NCBI RefSeq assembly: GCF_016599855.1 | Contig: NZ_CP067041.1 | Coordinates: forward strand, 6,788,501-6,852,500 | Length of the DNA stretch: 64,000 nucleotides | Source: Bradyrhizobium diazoefficiens | Lineage (GTDB): Bacteria > Pseudomonadota > Alphaproteobacteria > Rhizobiales > Xanthobacteraceae | Direction of reading: 5' to 3' | Part shown: positions 54,536 to 64,000 of the stretch, piece after piece | Layout: every line of letters begins with the position of its first letter | Position numbering within the stretch: the stretch's first letter is position 1 | Notes under the pieces: generated by a model | The model's input: the letters and a program-made list of their open reading frames with translations, nothing else | Databases searched by the model: none | What the model was told of the DNA's origin: nothing | Translations under genes and position numbers: made by a program

Positions 54536-55468
54536 CTACTTCAACAGTTGAGCGACGTTATCCTTCGTCACCATGTCGAGGCCGGTGTAGATCACTTCCG
54601 GCACCTTCTGGCCTTTCTTGATCGCGAGCAGCGTGTCCATCGACTTCTCGCCCATCTCGAACGGACGCTGGCCGGTGAGCGCGTTGGAATAGCCGTCACG
54701 CAGGAGCTCAAGCTGCATCTTGAGCGTGTCGGCGACAACGAGCGTCAATTTGCCGGAATCAATGTCCTTCTTGTTCTTGTTGACGAAGGCCTTGAAGCCT
54801 TCCGGCGCGAACATCGGCCAGCCGCCGACCGGCACGATGGCGGCGAGATCCGGCGTCGCGGTGCGCAGATCCGTCATCTGCTGGATCGCGAGCGTGGAAT
54901 CGTCATTGCAGAAGGTCGGTGAGCCCTGCACCTCGACCCATTTCGAGCCCTTGAGCGCTTCGCGCACGCCATCGACTCGTTCGGCGAGATTCTTGGCGCC
55001 AGGGCCGCCGGACACCATCGCGTACTTGCCGCCCTGGGGCCGGAGCTGGAGCAACTGCTTGCCGAGCGCGAGGCCGAAGTCCTTGTTGTTGGTGCCGATA
55101 TAGGCAAGCCGCTTGGAACCCGGCGCATCCGCGTCAAACGTGATGACGGGGATGCCCGCTGCCGTCGCCGCGTCGATCGACTTGGTCATGGCCGCGACGT
55201 CGGAGACGGAGATCGCCATCCCATCCACCTTCTGCGTGATGAAGTCCTGGATGATCTGCGCCTGCGTCGCCGGCTCGTGCTCGATCGGCCCCTTGTAGAT
55301 GCACTCGACGTTGCCGAGCTCCTTGGCGCGCTTCATGCAGCCGTCGCGGGCCACGTCGAAGAACGGATTGTTCATCGCCTTGGGCACGACCGCGAATTTG
55401 TAGGTCTGGGCAAATGCCGGGGTTGCCATCATTGCGATGGTCACGCCGGCCAACAGAAGCTTCTTCAT
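54536..55468 (-). CDS. Sugar ABC transporter substrate-binding protein
   Basis: A 310-residue periplasmic protein of the ribose/xylose (peripla_BP_4) class. Signal peptide about 1-21 (cleavage A-F-A-Q), then Y-K-F-A-V-V-P-K-A-M-N-N-P-F-F-D-V-A-R, typical of RbsB-like proteins. It is 90 bp downstream of the permease gene in the same orientation. The position beside xylA and xylB suggests xylose as a ligand, although such transporters often carry related sugars too. ATG 55468 is chosen because the Lys-Lys-Leu signal start follows; an ATG five codons upstream is less likely. Confidence 0.9.
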   Translation of the reverse strand: MKKLLLAGVTIAMMATPAFAQTYKFAVVPKAMNNPFFDVARDGCMKRAKELGNVECIYKGPIEHEPATQAQIIQDFITQKVDGMAISVSDVAAMTKSIDAATAAGIPVITFDADAPGSKRLAYIGTNNKDFGLALGKQLLQLRPQGGKYAMVSGGPGAKNLAERVDGVREALKGSKWVEVQGSPTFCNDDSTLAIQQMTDLRTATPDLAAIVPVGGWPMFAPEGFKAFVNKNKKDIDSGKLTLVVADTLKMQLELLRDGYSNALTGQRPFEMGEKSMDTLLAIKKGQKVPEVIYTGLDMVTKDNVAQLLK

Positions 55469-55558
55469 TTCTTCCCTCCACACTTTGTTGCCTATCCATT
55501 GATGTGATGCCCCGGCAGGCGGATAGACGATCTTTCGTTGTCCTTCCGGAGTAACTGG

Positions 55559-56628
55559 TTAAGTCATGCGCGAGCGGATACGGTCGACCAGCACGGCCAG
55601 GATGATGATCACGCCCACCAGCGTCTGCTGCCAGTAGGAGTTGACCTGCGCGAGCACGAGGCCGTTGCGGATCACCTCCAGCAGCACGCAGCCAACGATG
55701 GCCCCGAGCGGGCCGCCGATGCCGCCGGCCAGATTGGCACCACCGATCACGGCGGCCGCAATCACGTTGAGCTCGTAGGAGGTCGCCATGTTGGCCGGCG
55801 CCGAGCCGAGCCAACCGGAGATGATGATACCCTGGAGTCCCGCGGCGAGCGCGCAGATTACATAGACCTCGATCTTCACCCGCCCGACCGAAATGCCTGT
55901 CAGCTCCGCCGCCTTCTCGTTGCCGCCGAGCGCGAAGACGTGACGGCCGAAACTCGTGTGATGCAGTACGACCGCCATCACGGCAGCGAGTATCACCAGA
56001 TAGATGAAAGGCGCGGGCACGCCGAACACGTCACCCGATGTCAGCGCATAGAAATAATCGGCATCGGGCCCGCCGGGAAAGCTGCCACGGCCGTTCGAGA
56101 CGACATAGGCAAGCCCGCGCACGATCGAGAGCATGCCGAGCGTGGTGACGAAGGGCGACAGCCCGAGCACCGCAATGCAGAAGCCATTGACGAGCCCGAC
56201 GATGAACGCGGTGCACAGCCCTGCAAGCACCGAGATCAGAAGAATCAATCCGGGCACATTGGCGACGACGGTCTTGCCATCGGCGGCCAAATGGACGAAC
56301 GCCGATCCCGGCGCCGACAGCTCGACCATGACCATGGAGGTGATCATCGCGGAAAAACACATCATCGAGCCGACGGAGAGATCAATGCCGCCAGTGATGA
56401 TGACGAAAGTAATTCCGAGCGTGGCAATGGCGATGAAGGAGAAGTTCTTCGCCACGTTCTGCATATTGCCCTCGGTGAAGAAATAGGGGCTGGCAAAACG
56501 CATCACGACCATTAGCACCAGGAGCGCCAGGATGACGTAGCCGGTCTGGGACGCGAAGATGCCGCGTCGCCACCATCTGGCCTTGCCGACATTCGAGAAC
56601 ATGACGGGAGATTCCAGGGGCATGGCCA

Positions 56629-56629
<1 letters not shown>
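55559..56629 (-). CDS. Sugar ABC transporter permease
   Basis: A 356-residue inner membrane protein of the RbsC/XylH class with about ten helices. The conserved G-G-I-D-L-S-V-G-S-M-M (about 83-93) and A-A-V-I-G-G-A-N-L-A-G-G-I-G segment near the C-terminus mark the family. ATG 56629 overlaps the last base of the ATPase gene's stop, so the two are coupled. It forms the channel for the adjacent binding protein and ATPase, presumably as a homodimer. Confidence 0.93.
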
Positions 56630-57387
<758 letters not shown>

Positions 57388-57395
57388 CAGCGACC

Positions 57396-58718
57396 TCAGA
57401 GGTAACGGTTGACGAGAGATTCCAGATATTCCTGCCGACCCGAGCGCGGCTGCGGGTCGAAGCCGGGACCCTGCGCGCGATCGGCGAGATCGGCAAGCGA
57501 ACGCTGACCGCCGAGGATGGCCCTGCCCTCGGCACCGCCCCATCCCTCGTAGCGCGATGCGAGTGGCCCGGTAAGGGCGCCGCCATCGAGCATGTCAGCG
57601 GCGGCGAGGAACGCCCGCGCGCAGGCATCCATCGAGCCGACATGGGCATGGATGAGGTCGTCAGGATCGATCGACTGGCGACGGATCTTGGCATCGAAAT
57701 TGAGCCCGCCCGAGGTGAAGCCGCCGCGATTCAGAATTTCGTGGAATACCAGAGCGAGCTCGCCCACATTCATCGCGAACTGGTCGGTGTCCCAACCCAG
57801 CAGGTCGTCGCCGCGGTTGATATCGAGCGAGCCGAACACGCCGAGCGTCTCGGCGAGCGCGACCTCGTGATGGAAGGAGTGGCCGGCGAGGATGGCGTGG
57901 TTCTGCTCGATGTTGAGCTTGACGTCGTCGAGCAGATCGTAGCGCGCGAGGAAGCCGTAGCAAGTAGCGACGTCGAAATCATATTGATGCTTGGTCGGCT
58001 CCTTCGGCTTCGGCTCGATCAGGATCGGACCCTTGAAGCCGATCTTGTGCTTGTGCTCGACCACAAGCGACACGAAGCGGCCGAGCTGGTCGAGCTCGCG
58101 CTTGAGATCGGTATTGAGCAGCGTCTCGTAGCCCTCGCGGCCGCCCCAGAGCACATAGTTCTGGCCGCCGAGCCGGTGCGTCACCTCCAGCGCGGCGCGG
58201 ACCTGGCCGGCGGCATAGGTGAAGATGTCAGGATCCGGATTGGTCGCAGCACCCGCCATGTAGCGGCGATGCGTGAACAGGTTTGCGGTACCCCAGAGCA
58301 GGCGGACCTTGCTTGATGCCATCTTGGCTTCAAAGAGATCGGCGATCGCGTTGAGATTGGCGACGGACTCACTGAGGGAGGCGCCCTCGGGCGCTGCATC
58401 GATATCGTGAAAGGTGAAGAAGGGCACATCCAGCAGACGGAACAGCTCGAAAGCGACGTCGGCCTTGGCGCGCGCCATCGCCATCGGATCGGAGCCGTGG
58501 TGCCAGGGTCGCAAGAAGGTCTCGCCGCCAAACGGATCGCCGCCCGGCCAGCACAGGGAATGCCAGTAGCACACCGCAAAGCGTAAATGATCTTCCAGCC
58601 TGCGGCCGTGGACCATGCAGTCCTTGTCGTACCAGCGGAAGGCAGGCGCGTTTCCCGCGTCCTTGCCGGCAAAAGCGACAGGCGTGCTTGCCTCGAAGAA
58701 TTTGGCTGACGCGTTCAC
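57396..58718 (-). CDS. xylA: Xylose isomerase
   Basis: A 440-residue enzyme that turns D-xylose into D-xylulose. Metal and substrate residues are visible in W-G-G-R-E-G-Y-E (about 188-195), [12 protein letters not shown] (about 233-244) and the early F-H-D-I-D-A (about 101-106). The length fits class II isomerases. The start codon is GTG 58718, directly abutting the stop of xylB. It is in the middle of the xylose operon and its product feeds xylulokinase. Confidence 0.96.
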   Translation of the reverse strand: MNASAKFFEASTPVAFAGKDAGNAPAFRWYDKDCMVHGRRLEDHLRFAVCYWHSLCWPGGDPFGGETFLRPWHHGSDPMAMARAKADVAFELFRLLDVPFFTFHDIDAAPEGASLSESVANLNAIADLFEAKMASSKVRLLWGTANLFTHRRYMAGAATNPDPDIFTYAAGQVRAALEVTHRLGGQNYVLWGGREGYETLLNTDLKRELDQLGRFVSLVVEHKHKIGFKGPILIEPKPKEPTKHQYDFDVATCYGFLARYDLLDDVKLNIEQNHAILAGHSFHHEVALAETLGVFGSLDINRGDDLLGWDTDQFAMNVGELALVFHEILNRGGFTSGGLNFDAKIRRQSIDPDDLIHAHVGSMDACARAFLAAADMLDGGALTGPLASRYEGWGGAEGRAILGGQRSLADLADRAQGPGFDPQPRSGRQEYLESLVNRYL

Positions 58719-60173
58719 TTATATCGTCTCCTTCAATGCGGGGTAAAGCTGGCGCCACCGGTGATAGGCCTCGTCGTAGGCGGACGCTGCGGACGCGCGG
58801 GGCATGAAACTGGCGAGCCGTCGCGGGCGGGTGCAGACCTGCGCCGGATCTTCACTGGTCACCGCAAGCCGGCCAAGCCGCGCGGCGCCGAGCGCAGCAC
58901 CGACCTCGCCCTCCTCGATCCGGTGCACGGGAATGCCGAGCACGTCGGCGCAGATCTGTGCCCAGAGCGGCGAGCGCGAGCCGCCACCGACCAGGTCGAG
59001 CTCGGCGATCGGCCCGCTCGCCGCGCTCAGCGCCGCCAGATTGTCGCGCGCAGCGAAGGCGACGCCTTCGAGCACGGCCTGGACGATCTGGCCGCGCCCG
59101 GTCGCAGCGCGCAAGCCGACAAAGGCGCCGCTCGCGGCGGCATCGTTATGCGGCGTCCGCTCGCCGTCGAGATAGGGCAGGAATTTGACCGGGCTCGGCC
59201 CGTCGACGCGTTCGCCGAGCGGTGCCAGCAGGGCCGCGGCCGGCACCTCCATGACGCCGGCGAGCCAAGCGAGCGAGGCCGCCGCCGACAGCATCACACC
59301 CATCTGGTGCCAGAGGCCAGGCAGCGCGTGGCAGAACGCATGCACCGCCGCGGCCGGCGCCGGCGCAAAGCGATCGGTGACGCGGAACACCACGCCGGAC
59401 GTACCGAGCGACAGGAAGGCATCGCCCGGCGCGATCGCGCCGAGCCCGATCGCGCTCGCCGCATTGTCGCCGGCGCCGCCGGCGACCACGACGTCCTTGG
59501 CCATGCCCCAGCGCTGCGCAAATTCGGGCGCGAGCACTGCACTCGCCTCGCTGCCTTCGACGAGGCGCGGCATGTGATGCAGGTCGAGCCCGGTGGCATG
59601 GAGCAGCTCCGCCGACCAGCAGCGCCGGGCGACATCGAGCCACAGCGTACCGGCGGCGTCCGACATGTCCTCGGCGATCTCGCCAGTGAGGCGGTAGCGC
59701 ACATAGGCCTTCGGCAACAGCACCTTGGCGACGCGTTCGAAGATGTCAGGCTCGTGACGCGCAACCCAGAGCAGCTTCGGTGCGGTGAAGCCGGGCATCG
59801 CCAGATTACCCGCGATCCCGTGCAGCGACGGGCAGCGCCGCTCCAGCACGGCGCATTCGGCATGTGAGCGGCCGTCGTTCCAGAGAATGGCCGGGCGCAG
59901 CGGCCGGCCGTCCCCACCCAGGAGCGTCGCGCCATGCATCTGGCCTGACAGGCCAATGCCCCGCACCTGCGCGACCTCCCGCGGATGCTGACGTGCGAGA
60001 CCATCGACCGCGCCGATCGTCGCCTCGACCCAGGAATCGGGGTCCTGCTCAGACCACAGCGGCGCGGGATGCGACAGCGCAAGCTCGCGCGCTGCCGTCG
60101 CGATCACCGCGCCGGCTTCGCTCACGAGCACCGCCTTCACACCGGACGTGCCTATGTCTAGTCCGAGATACAC
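58719..60173 (-). CDS. xylB: Xylulokinase
   Basis: A 484-residue FGGY-family kinase that phosphorylates xylulose to xylulose-5-phosphate for the pentose phosphate pathway. N-terminal L-G-L-D-I-G-T-S-G-V-K (about 4-14), the W-N-D-G-R-S-H segment (about 94-100) and V-A-G-G-A-G-D-N-A-A (about 232-241) are FGGY motifs. GTG 60173 is the start since it gives the usual domain opening; the open frame upstream is unrelated. The stop abuts xylA. Confidence 0.94.
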   Translation of the reverse strand: MYLGLDIGTSGVKAVLVSEAGAVIATAARELALSHPAPLWSEQDPDSWVEATIGAVDGLARQHPREVAQVRGIGLSGQMHGATLLGGDGRPLRPAILWNDGRSHAECAVLERRCPSLHGIAGNLAMPGFTAPKLLWVARHEPDIFERVAKVLLPKAYVRYRLTGEIAEDMSDAAGTLWLDVARRCWSAELLHATGLDLHHMPRLVEGSEASAVLAPEFAQRWGMAKDVVVAGGAGDNAASAIGLGAIAPGDAFLSLGTSGVVFRVTDRFAPAPAAAVHAFCHALPGLWHQMGVMLSAAASLAWLAGVMEVPAAALLAPLGERVDGPSPVKFLPYLDGERTPHNDAAASGAFVGLRAATGRGQIVQAVLEGVAFAARDNLAALSAASGPIAELDLVGGGSRSPLWAQICADVLGIPVHRIEEGEVGAALGAARLGRLAVTSEDPAQVCTRPRRLASFMPRASAASAYDEAYHRWRQLYPALKETI

Positions 60174-60195
60174 TTCGTCCTCCCTCTTCGTTTGC

Positions 60196-60241
60196 GCGTG
60201 ATCTGTTCGGAAAACCGTTCCACGCTTTTCCGGATCGCGCT
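60196..60241. repeat. Palindromic repeat, family D
   Basis: GCGTGATCTGTTCGGAAAA at the left and TTTTCCGGATCGCGC at the right. It resembles the copy at 52935. It lies between the lacI-type gene and xylB; the rest of this 142-bp gap shows no supported element. Confidence 0.7.
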
Positions 60242-60315
60242 GCCGCGGTGCACGAACTGACGTCGCGCTTTCCGCCGTCACTCACTTCAAAACACAAAGC
60301 ACCCGCGCCTTGCGG

Positions 60316-61359
60316 CTACGGCAGATTGTCCCGCATCAGGATGTCGATGCGGATATTCTCCTGTTCGCTCAAGATCGGCTCGTTACGCGCAAGCGACAGC
60401 AGCACGCGCACGGCGGCGCGCGCCTCATGGCCCGGATTTTGCGAGATCGCGACATCCAGCGTGCCCTGCAGCAACAGTTTTCGGGTCATCGCCGTGAGAT
60501 CGTGGGCGATGAACACGATCTGCTTCTCGCGGCCGGCCTCGGTCAGGGCCTTGGCCACGCCCTGCGTGCCGGCGCCCACATTGTAGAGGCTGATAATGTC
60601 AGGGTGCTTGCCGAGCAGCCGCGATATCAGCTGCTCGGAGCGGTCGTCCTCGTCGCGTCCCTCGAGCAGAGGCAATATGTCGAGGTGCGAAAATTCCGAC
60701 GCCATCACTTGATTGAAGCCAAAAATGCGCTCGGCATGGTCGCGCAGGCCCTGCGATCCCGCGATGATGCCGACCTTGCCGGACTTTTGGCCGACCAGCC
60801 GCCCGACCAGCGCGCCGGCGGTGCGGCCCGCAGCGATGTTGTCGATGCCGACATAATGATGGCGGCGCGACGACGGCACATCCGAGACCAGCGTCACCAC
60901 TTTGGTGCCGGCATCGACGAGATCGTTGATCGCAGCGCGAACGCCGGGATGATCCAGTGCCACGACGGCAACGCCATCGTAGTCGCCCGAAAGCGTCTCC
61001 AGCGATGCAGCGAGCACGGACGGATCGAACACGTCCGTATTGACCATCTCGACGCTGAGACGACGGGCCGAGAGCCAGGCCGACATCTCGCCCAGATAGG
61101 CCTCGATCTGCTGCATGAACGGGTTCGCCCCCGACGGCATCACGAAGGCAAACCGGCGGGCGCGGCCGCGGGCGAGCTCGGCGGCGGCCACATGCGGCTG
61201 AAAGGCGTTGCGCGCGATCGTCTCCTGGACGCGCCGGACCGTATCCGGCCGCACACCGGGGCGGTTATGCAGGACGCGATCGACCGTTGCCAGGCTGACA
61301 CCCGCCTCGCGGGCGATGTCCTTCAGCGTCAGCGCGGCGGAGGCGGTGTCTTCGGCCAT
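60316..61359 (-). CDS. LacI family transcriptional regulator, probable xylose repressor
   Basis: A 347-residue LacI-type regulator. The N-terminal HTH reads L-K-D-I-A-R-E-A-G-V-S-L-A-T-V-D-R-V-L-H-N-R-P-G-V-R (about 12-37), followed by the hinge and a periplasmic-binding-like ligand domain (R-F-A-F-V-M-P-S-G-A-N-P-F). It lies upstream of xylB on the same strand, with 142 bp between, and very probably controls the xyl operon. A palindrome with a central GCGC lies 24 bp upstream of its start and is a good operator candidate. Confidence 0.92.
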   Translation of the reverse strand: MAEDTASAALTLKDIAREAGVSLATVDRVLHNRPGVRPDTVRRVQETIARNAFQPHVAAAELARGRARRFAFVMPSGANPFMQQIEAYLGEMSAWLSARRLSVEMVNTDVFDPSVLAASLETLSGDYDGVAVVALDHPGVRAAINDLVDAGTKVVTLVSDVPSSRRHHYVGIDNIAAGRTAGALVGRLVGQKSGKVGIIAGSQGLRDHAERIFGFNQVMASEFSHLDILPLLEGRDEDDRSEQLISRLLGKHPDIISLYNVGAGTQGVAKALTEAGREKQIVFIAHDLTAMTRKLLLQGTLDVAISQNPGHEARAAVRVLLSLARNEPILSEQENIRIDILMRDNLP

Positions 61360-61383
61360 GCCTGAAGGCTAGCAGAGGTGTTT

Positions 61384-61399
61384 TGAGGTGCGCAACTCA
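61384..61399. promoter_or_regulatory. LacI-type operator candidate
   Basis: TGAGGTGCGCAACTCA, a 16-bp palindrome with one symmetric mismatch pair and a central TGCGCA. It is 24 bp upstream of the lacI-type start. A direct repeat TTTTGAGG at 61381 and 61400 overlaps it. It fits the even-spaced operators with a central CG of LacI proteins and suggests autoregulation. Confidence 0.5.
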
Positions 61400-61456
61400 T
61401 TTTGAGGGGCAGCACGATATTTTCGAGCCCCGGTTGCGATTGCGGCGGCCGTGGCT

Positions 61457-61921
61457 TTAGCCGCCGCTGAGATCAACCGTCAGAAAGAAGCTGTTGGGGT
61501 CCTCGACATAGCCCTCGAACGGACCGCACGGCACGAAGCCGTGCGCCTGATAGAGCGCGTGCGCCGGCTTGAAATAATCCCACGCGCCGGTCTCGAGGCT
61601 CAGGCGCTTGATGTTGCGCTTGCGCGCCTCGGCGATGATGTGGCGGAGCATCAGGCCACCATAGCCGCGCCGGCGCGTGGTCTGGAGCGTGTGCATCGAT
61701 TTCACCTCGCCGTGGTCGGCGGAAAGCATCTTCAGCGCGCCGGTTGCGACCAGCGTCTCGCCGTCCCAGCCGGTCCAGAACGCGACGTCGCTGGCGCGGA
61801 GGCCTGCGAGATCGAGCGCATGGGCGCTGCCCGGGGCGGTCTGCGCCCGCGCCGCCGTGACGTGGTGGTCGAGCAGCGCGACGACGCGCGGATCAAACGT
61901 ATCGCCGGTGCGGATCTGCAT
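61457..61921 (-). CDS. GNAT family N-acetyltransferase
   Basis: A 154-residue acetyltransferase. The acetyl-CoA pyrophosphate site T-R-R-R-G-Y-G-G-L (about 82-90) and the fold's C-terminal Y-Q-A-H-G-F (about 125-130) are clear. Related to the YjaB/PseH-type broad group; the acceptor is unknown. It starts two bases after the stop of the next GNAT gene and is in one operon with it and the XRE-cupin gene. Downstream end lies near the lacI-type gene's start. Confidence 0.88.
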   Translation of the reverse strand: MQIRTGDTFDPRVVALLDHHVTAARAQTAPGSAHALDLAGLRASDVAFWTGWDGETLVATGALKMLSADHGEVKSMHTLQTTRRRGYGGLMLRHIIAEARKRNIKRLSLETGAWDYFKPAHALYQAHGFVPCGPFEGYVEDPNSFFLTVDLSGG

Positions 61922-61923
61922 CG

Positions 61924-62436
61924 TCAGGGCCTCACATCATTTGCAAGCTGCTTCTGCATGAAGACGAGATCGAGCCAGCGGCCAAACTTGCAGCCGACCT
62001 CCGGCATGCGGCCGACCTCGGTAAAGCCAAGCGAGGCGTGCAGGCCGATCGAGCCGGCATTGGCAGCCTCGATCCCGGCGATCATGGCGTGCTTGTTCAG
62101 CGCGGTGGCGCGCTCGATCAGCGCCGCCAGCAGGCTGCGGCCGATGCCGAGCCGATGATGTCGCGCGTCGACATAGACCGAATTCTCCACGGTGTGGCGA
62201 TAGCCCGGAAAGGGACGGAACTCGCCGAACGAGGCGAAGCCGACGACGTCCCTGCCCTTCATCGCGACCAGCACGGGATAGCCCGCCTCTCGCCGTGTGC
62301 GGATCCAATCGCGCCGCGATGCGAGATCGGCGGGACCGTCGGTCCAGACCGCCGTGGTGTTGATCGCGGCGAAATTGTAGATGGCGAGGATATCCTCGGC
62401 GTCCTCCAGCGTGGCGTCCCGGACGATCAACGGCAT
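61924..62436 (-). CDS. Phosphinothricin-acetyltransferase-like GNAT protein
   Basis: A 170-residue GNAT of the PAT/BarR-like group: the start I-V-R-D-A-T-L-E-D-A-E-D-I-L-A-I-Y-N-F-A and Y-V-D-A-R-H-H-R-L-G-I-G-R-S-L (about 91-105) with the CoA loop, then I-E-A-A-N-A-G-S-I-G-L-H (about 130-141) are family hallmarks. Members acetylate phosphinothricin, methionine sulfoximine or similar amines; a natural substrate cannot be named. Its ATG overlaps the stop of the XRE-cupin gene by one base (TGATG), so it is coupled. Confidence 0.88.
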   Translation of the reverse strand: MPLIVRDATLEDAEDILAIYNFAAINTTAVWTDGPADLASRRDWIRTRREAGYPVLVAMKGRDVVGFASFGEFRPFPGYRHTVENSVYVDARHHRLGIGRSLLAALIERATALNKHAMIAGIEAANAGSIGLHASLGFTEVGRMPEVGCKFGRWLDLVFMQKQLANDVRP

Positions 62437-63017
62437 CACATTTTCCCGTAAGCAGCGCCGCGCCGCGTGATGACGACGTAGCGGGCATCCTGTTTGGTTT
62501 CGTTCTCGAAGGTCACCGCGCGCATGACGTCGAAGTCGAGGCAGTCGCCCTCGCGCAGGCGCACGGTCTTGGCATCGATATGGACGCAGACCGCGCCCTC
62601 CAGCATCAGCAGCTGCTGGGTAAAGGCGTTGCGGCCCCAGGGGCTGTAGGACACCCGCGCGCCGGCCGGCAAATCGACGACGATGATCTCGATGCCGCTC
62701 GCTGCATCGGCCGGCGAGGCATGACGCCGCCGGTAGCCGCTGTCGGGATCGCGCCATTGCGGCTGATCCACCAACCGCGTCAGCCGCTCCGGCGGCTTCT
62801 CCGACAGCGCGACCACGTCGCTGAGCGAGACATCGAGCGCCGCGCAGAGCTTGTTGAGCAACGCCGCGGTAGCACTGCTCTGCGCCCGCTCCACCCGCCC
62901 GATCATGGCCCGGCTAACACCGGAGCGGCTAGCGAGTTCGTTCAAGGTCATGCCGGCCTGTGTCCTCAGGATCTTCAAACGGCGACCGATCGCACGATCG
63001 AGTTTCTGCTGGTCCAT
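62436..63017 (-). CDS. XRE-cupin transcriptional regulator
   Basis: A 193-residue regulator with an N-terminal HTH_3 domain (G-R-R-L-K-I-L-R-T-Q-A-G-M-T-L-N-E-L-A-S-R-S-G-V-S, about 11-35) and a C-terminal cupin (about 115-180, with G-A-R-V-S-Y-S-P-W-G and L-R-E-G-D-C-L-D-F). Such proteins often sense amino acids or amines. It leads an overlapping operon with two GNAT genes and probably regulates it. ATG 63017 fits the domain edge and family length. Confidence 0.88.
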   Translation of the reverse strand: MDQQKLDRAIGRRLKILRTQAGMTLNELASRSGVSRAMIGRVERAQSSATAALLNKLCAALDVSLSDVVALSEKPPERLTRLVDQPQWRDPDSGYRRRHASPADAASGIEIIVVDLPAGARVSYSPWGRNAFTQQLLMLEGAVCVHIDAKTVRLREGDCLDFDVMRAVTFENETKQDARYVVITRRGAAYGKM

Positions 63018-63193
63018 GATCTCTGATCCGCACGTTGCCCGACGCGAGGACCGCATCCGCCGGGGCGAAACGAAGCTTAAGCCGGGCGGGACGCAAATGC
63101 CGGGAGCGAGGGGCTAATATATTAGAAACTTGGCGTGGCGTGCGAGCACACGATTGCGCCGTCAGATCAAATGGAAATGCGATCAGAGAAGCT

Positions 63194-63267
63194 TGGAGCG
63201 GGCGAAGGGAATCGAACCCTCGTATGCAGCTTGGGAAGCTGCCGTTCTACCATTGAACTACGCCCGC
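63194..63267 (-). tRNA. tRNA-Gly (CCC)
   Basis: The minus strand folds into a full cloverleaf: acceptor stem GCGGGCG/CGCCCGC, D arm, anticodon stem GCAGC/GCTGC with loop TTCCCAA giving anticodon CCC (reads GGG), and T arm. The CCA end is encoded (63194-63196). The gene is between the XRE-cupin gene and the alkyltransferase gene; the rest of this stretch (63018-63193, 63268-63440) shows no further element. Confidence 0.96.
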
Positions 63268-63440
63268 GAGACGCGTGTCCGCGCCCGCCTTGATTAGCCG
63301 AGACGGCGTCCAACGCCAAGCGCTTTGGCGCGCCCAGCCGGACGGTTGTTAACGTCCCAGTAAGATTCCAGATGCGCCGGATTGTGGCAGTGTTATGATC
63401 TTGTGCTGGGGAGAGACGTGCACTGAGTGGGGGCGTGTGC

Positions 63441-64000
63441 ATGGTGGGGCGTGCTTACACGATATTCGACACGGCTATCGGGCGCTGCGGCATCATCTGG
63501 AGCAGCACCGGTGTGGTTGCCGTGCAATTGCCGGAGGCGCGGGAGATCGACACCCGCCGCCGGATTTTTCAGGCCCATCCCGAGGCGCGCGAGCAGGCGG
63601 TGCCGCTCAACACCGAGCTTGCGATCGAGGGCATTGTGGCCTTGCTGCAGGGCGGCGATCCTGATTTTTCCGACGTCAGCCTCGATGCCAGCGGCGTGCC
63701 CGTTTTTAACCGGCGGGTCTATGAACATGCCTGCACCATCCCGCGCGGGGAGACGCGCACCTATCACGAGATCGCCAACGCACTGGGCGCCTCTGGCACG
63801 GCGCATTCGGTGGCGCAGGCGATCTCGAAAAATCCCTACATGTTGATCGTGCCCTGCCACCGGGTGCTGGAGGCCGGCAGCTATACCGACCGGATCTCGC
63901 CTTATGGCGGAGTGATTTCCAAACGACGGCTGCTGGCGTTCGAGGGCGCTCACTACCCCGTCGCCGGCAAGACGCTGTTCGAGGTGCTACTGCCTGTTGC
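63441..64000 (+). CDS. Methylated-DNA-[protein]-cysteine S-methyltransferase (partial)
   Basis: At least 186 residues, cut by the window end, so the reading frame has no stop inside. It is an Ogt/Ada-C-like alkyltransferase that repairs O6-methylguanine. The active-site Cys is in V-P-C-H-R-V-L (about residues 139-145), after T-Y-H-E-I-A-N-A-L-G-A (about 111-121). The length is near the family maximum, so only a few residues are likely missing. ATG 63441 begins V-G-R-A-Y-T-I-F-D-T, the usual family opening. Confidence 0.9.
   Translation, partial: MVGRAYTIFDTAIGRCGIIWSSTGVVAVQLPEAREIDTRRRIFQAHPEAREQAVPLNTELAIEGIVALLQGGDPDFSDVSLDASGVPVFNRRVYEHACTIPRGETRTYHEIANALGASGTAHSVAQAISKNPYMLIVPCHRVLEAGSYTDRISPYGGVISKRRLLAFEGAHYPVAGKTLFEVLLPV

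Overview
The window is about 64 kb of high-GC alphaproteobacterial chromosome. Gene content and order point to Bradyrhizobium or a close relative: an aa3 oxidase cluster coxBA-ctaB-coxF-ctaG-coxC-DUF983-SURF1, a PodJ-type polarity protein, a class I lysyl-tRNA synthetase, and many short palindromic intergenic repeats. This assignment is inferred from recognised families, not from a database search. No phage, transposase, integrase, CRISPR array or toxin-antitoxin pair was seen; most of the window is core or house-keeping DNA with a few accessory spots.

Layout. 1-560: the end of a sensor kinase and an NTF2-like protein. 666-7257 (minus): cytochrome c oxidase subunits and their assembly factors. 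7.7-11.5 kb: an IalB-family protein, tldD, a signal peptidase I and a nucleotidyltransferase-like protein. 11.6-15.1 kb: a PAN-domain protein, gshA, and a divergent marR/gst pair with a twin palindromic operator. 15.1-21.8 kb: a beta-oxidation set (acyl-CoA dehydrogenase, thiolase, fused hydratase/dehydrogenase) behind a PadR regulator. 22.1-25.6 kb: a large PodJ-like protein with SEL1 repeats. 25.7-28.4 kb: a metallo-hydrolase, and an EamA exporter divergent from a LysR regulator.

28.5-37.0 kb holds the four enzymes of the ligase-associated DNA repair system (PdeM nuclease, Lhr-type helicase, metallo-beta-lactamase exonuclease, ATP-dependent DNA ligase). They form two convergent pairs separated by a solute-binding protein and a TPR-methyltransferase. 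37.2-48 kb is mixed: MATE exporter, pyrD, a LexA-like regulator lacking the nucleophilic serine, lysK, a polar-amino-acid-type binding protein, a Sco protein, a periplasmic ClpP-fold protein and an FAD dehydrogenase. 48-52.5 kb is more accessory: a chemoreceptor with a coiled-coil partner, a PAS-PAS-HTH regulator whose stop codon lies in a 13-bp tandem repeat, and a decayed esterase. 53.5-61.4 kb (minus) is a xylose locus: LacI regulator, xylB, xylA, a sugar ABC transporter with a one-domain ATPase, and an amidohydrolase. The window closes with an XRE-cupin/GNAT/GNAT operon, tRNA-Gly(CCC) and the start of an O6-alkylguanine-DNA alkyltransferase.

I did not find a clearly new multi-gene system. 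The most distinctive items are the PAS-PAS-HTH regulator with its repeat, the split repair module with a methyltransferase at its divergent promoter, the marR/gst twin operator, and palindromic repeats that reach into two protein-coding frames.
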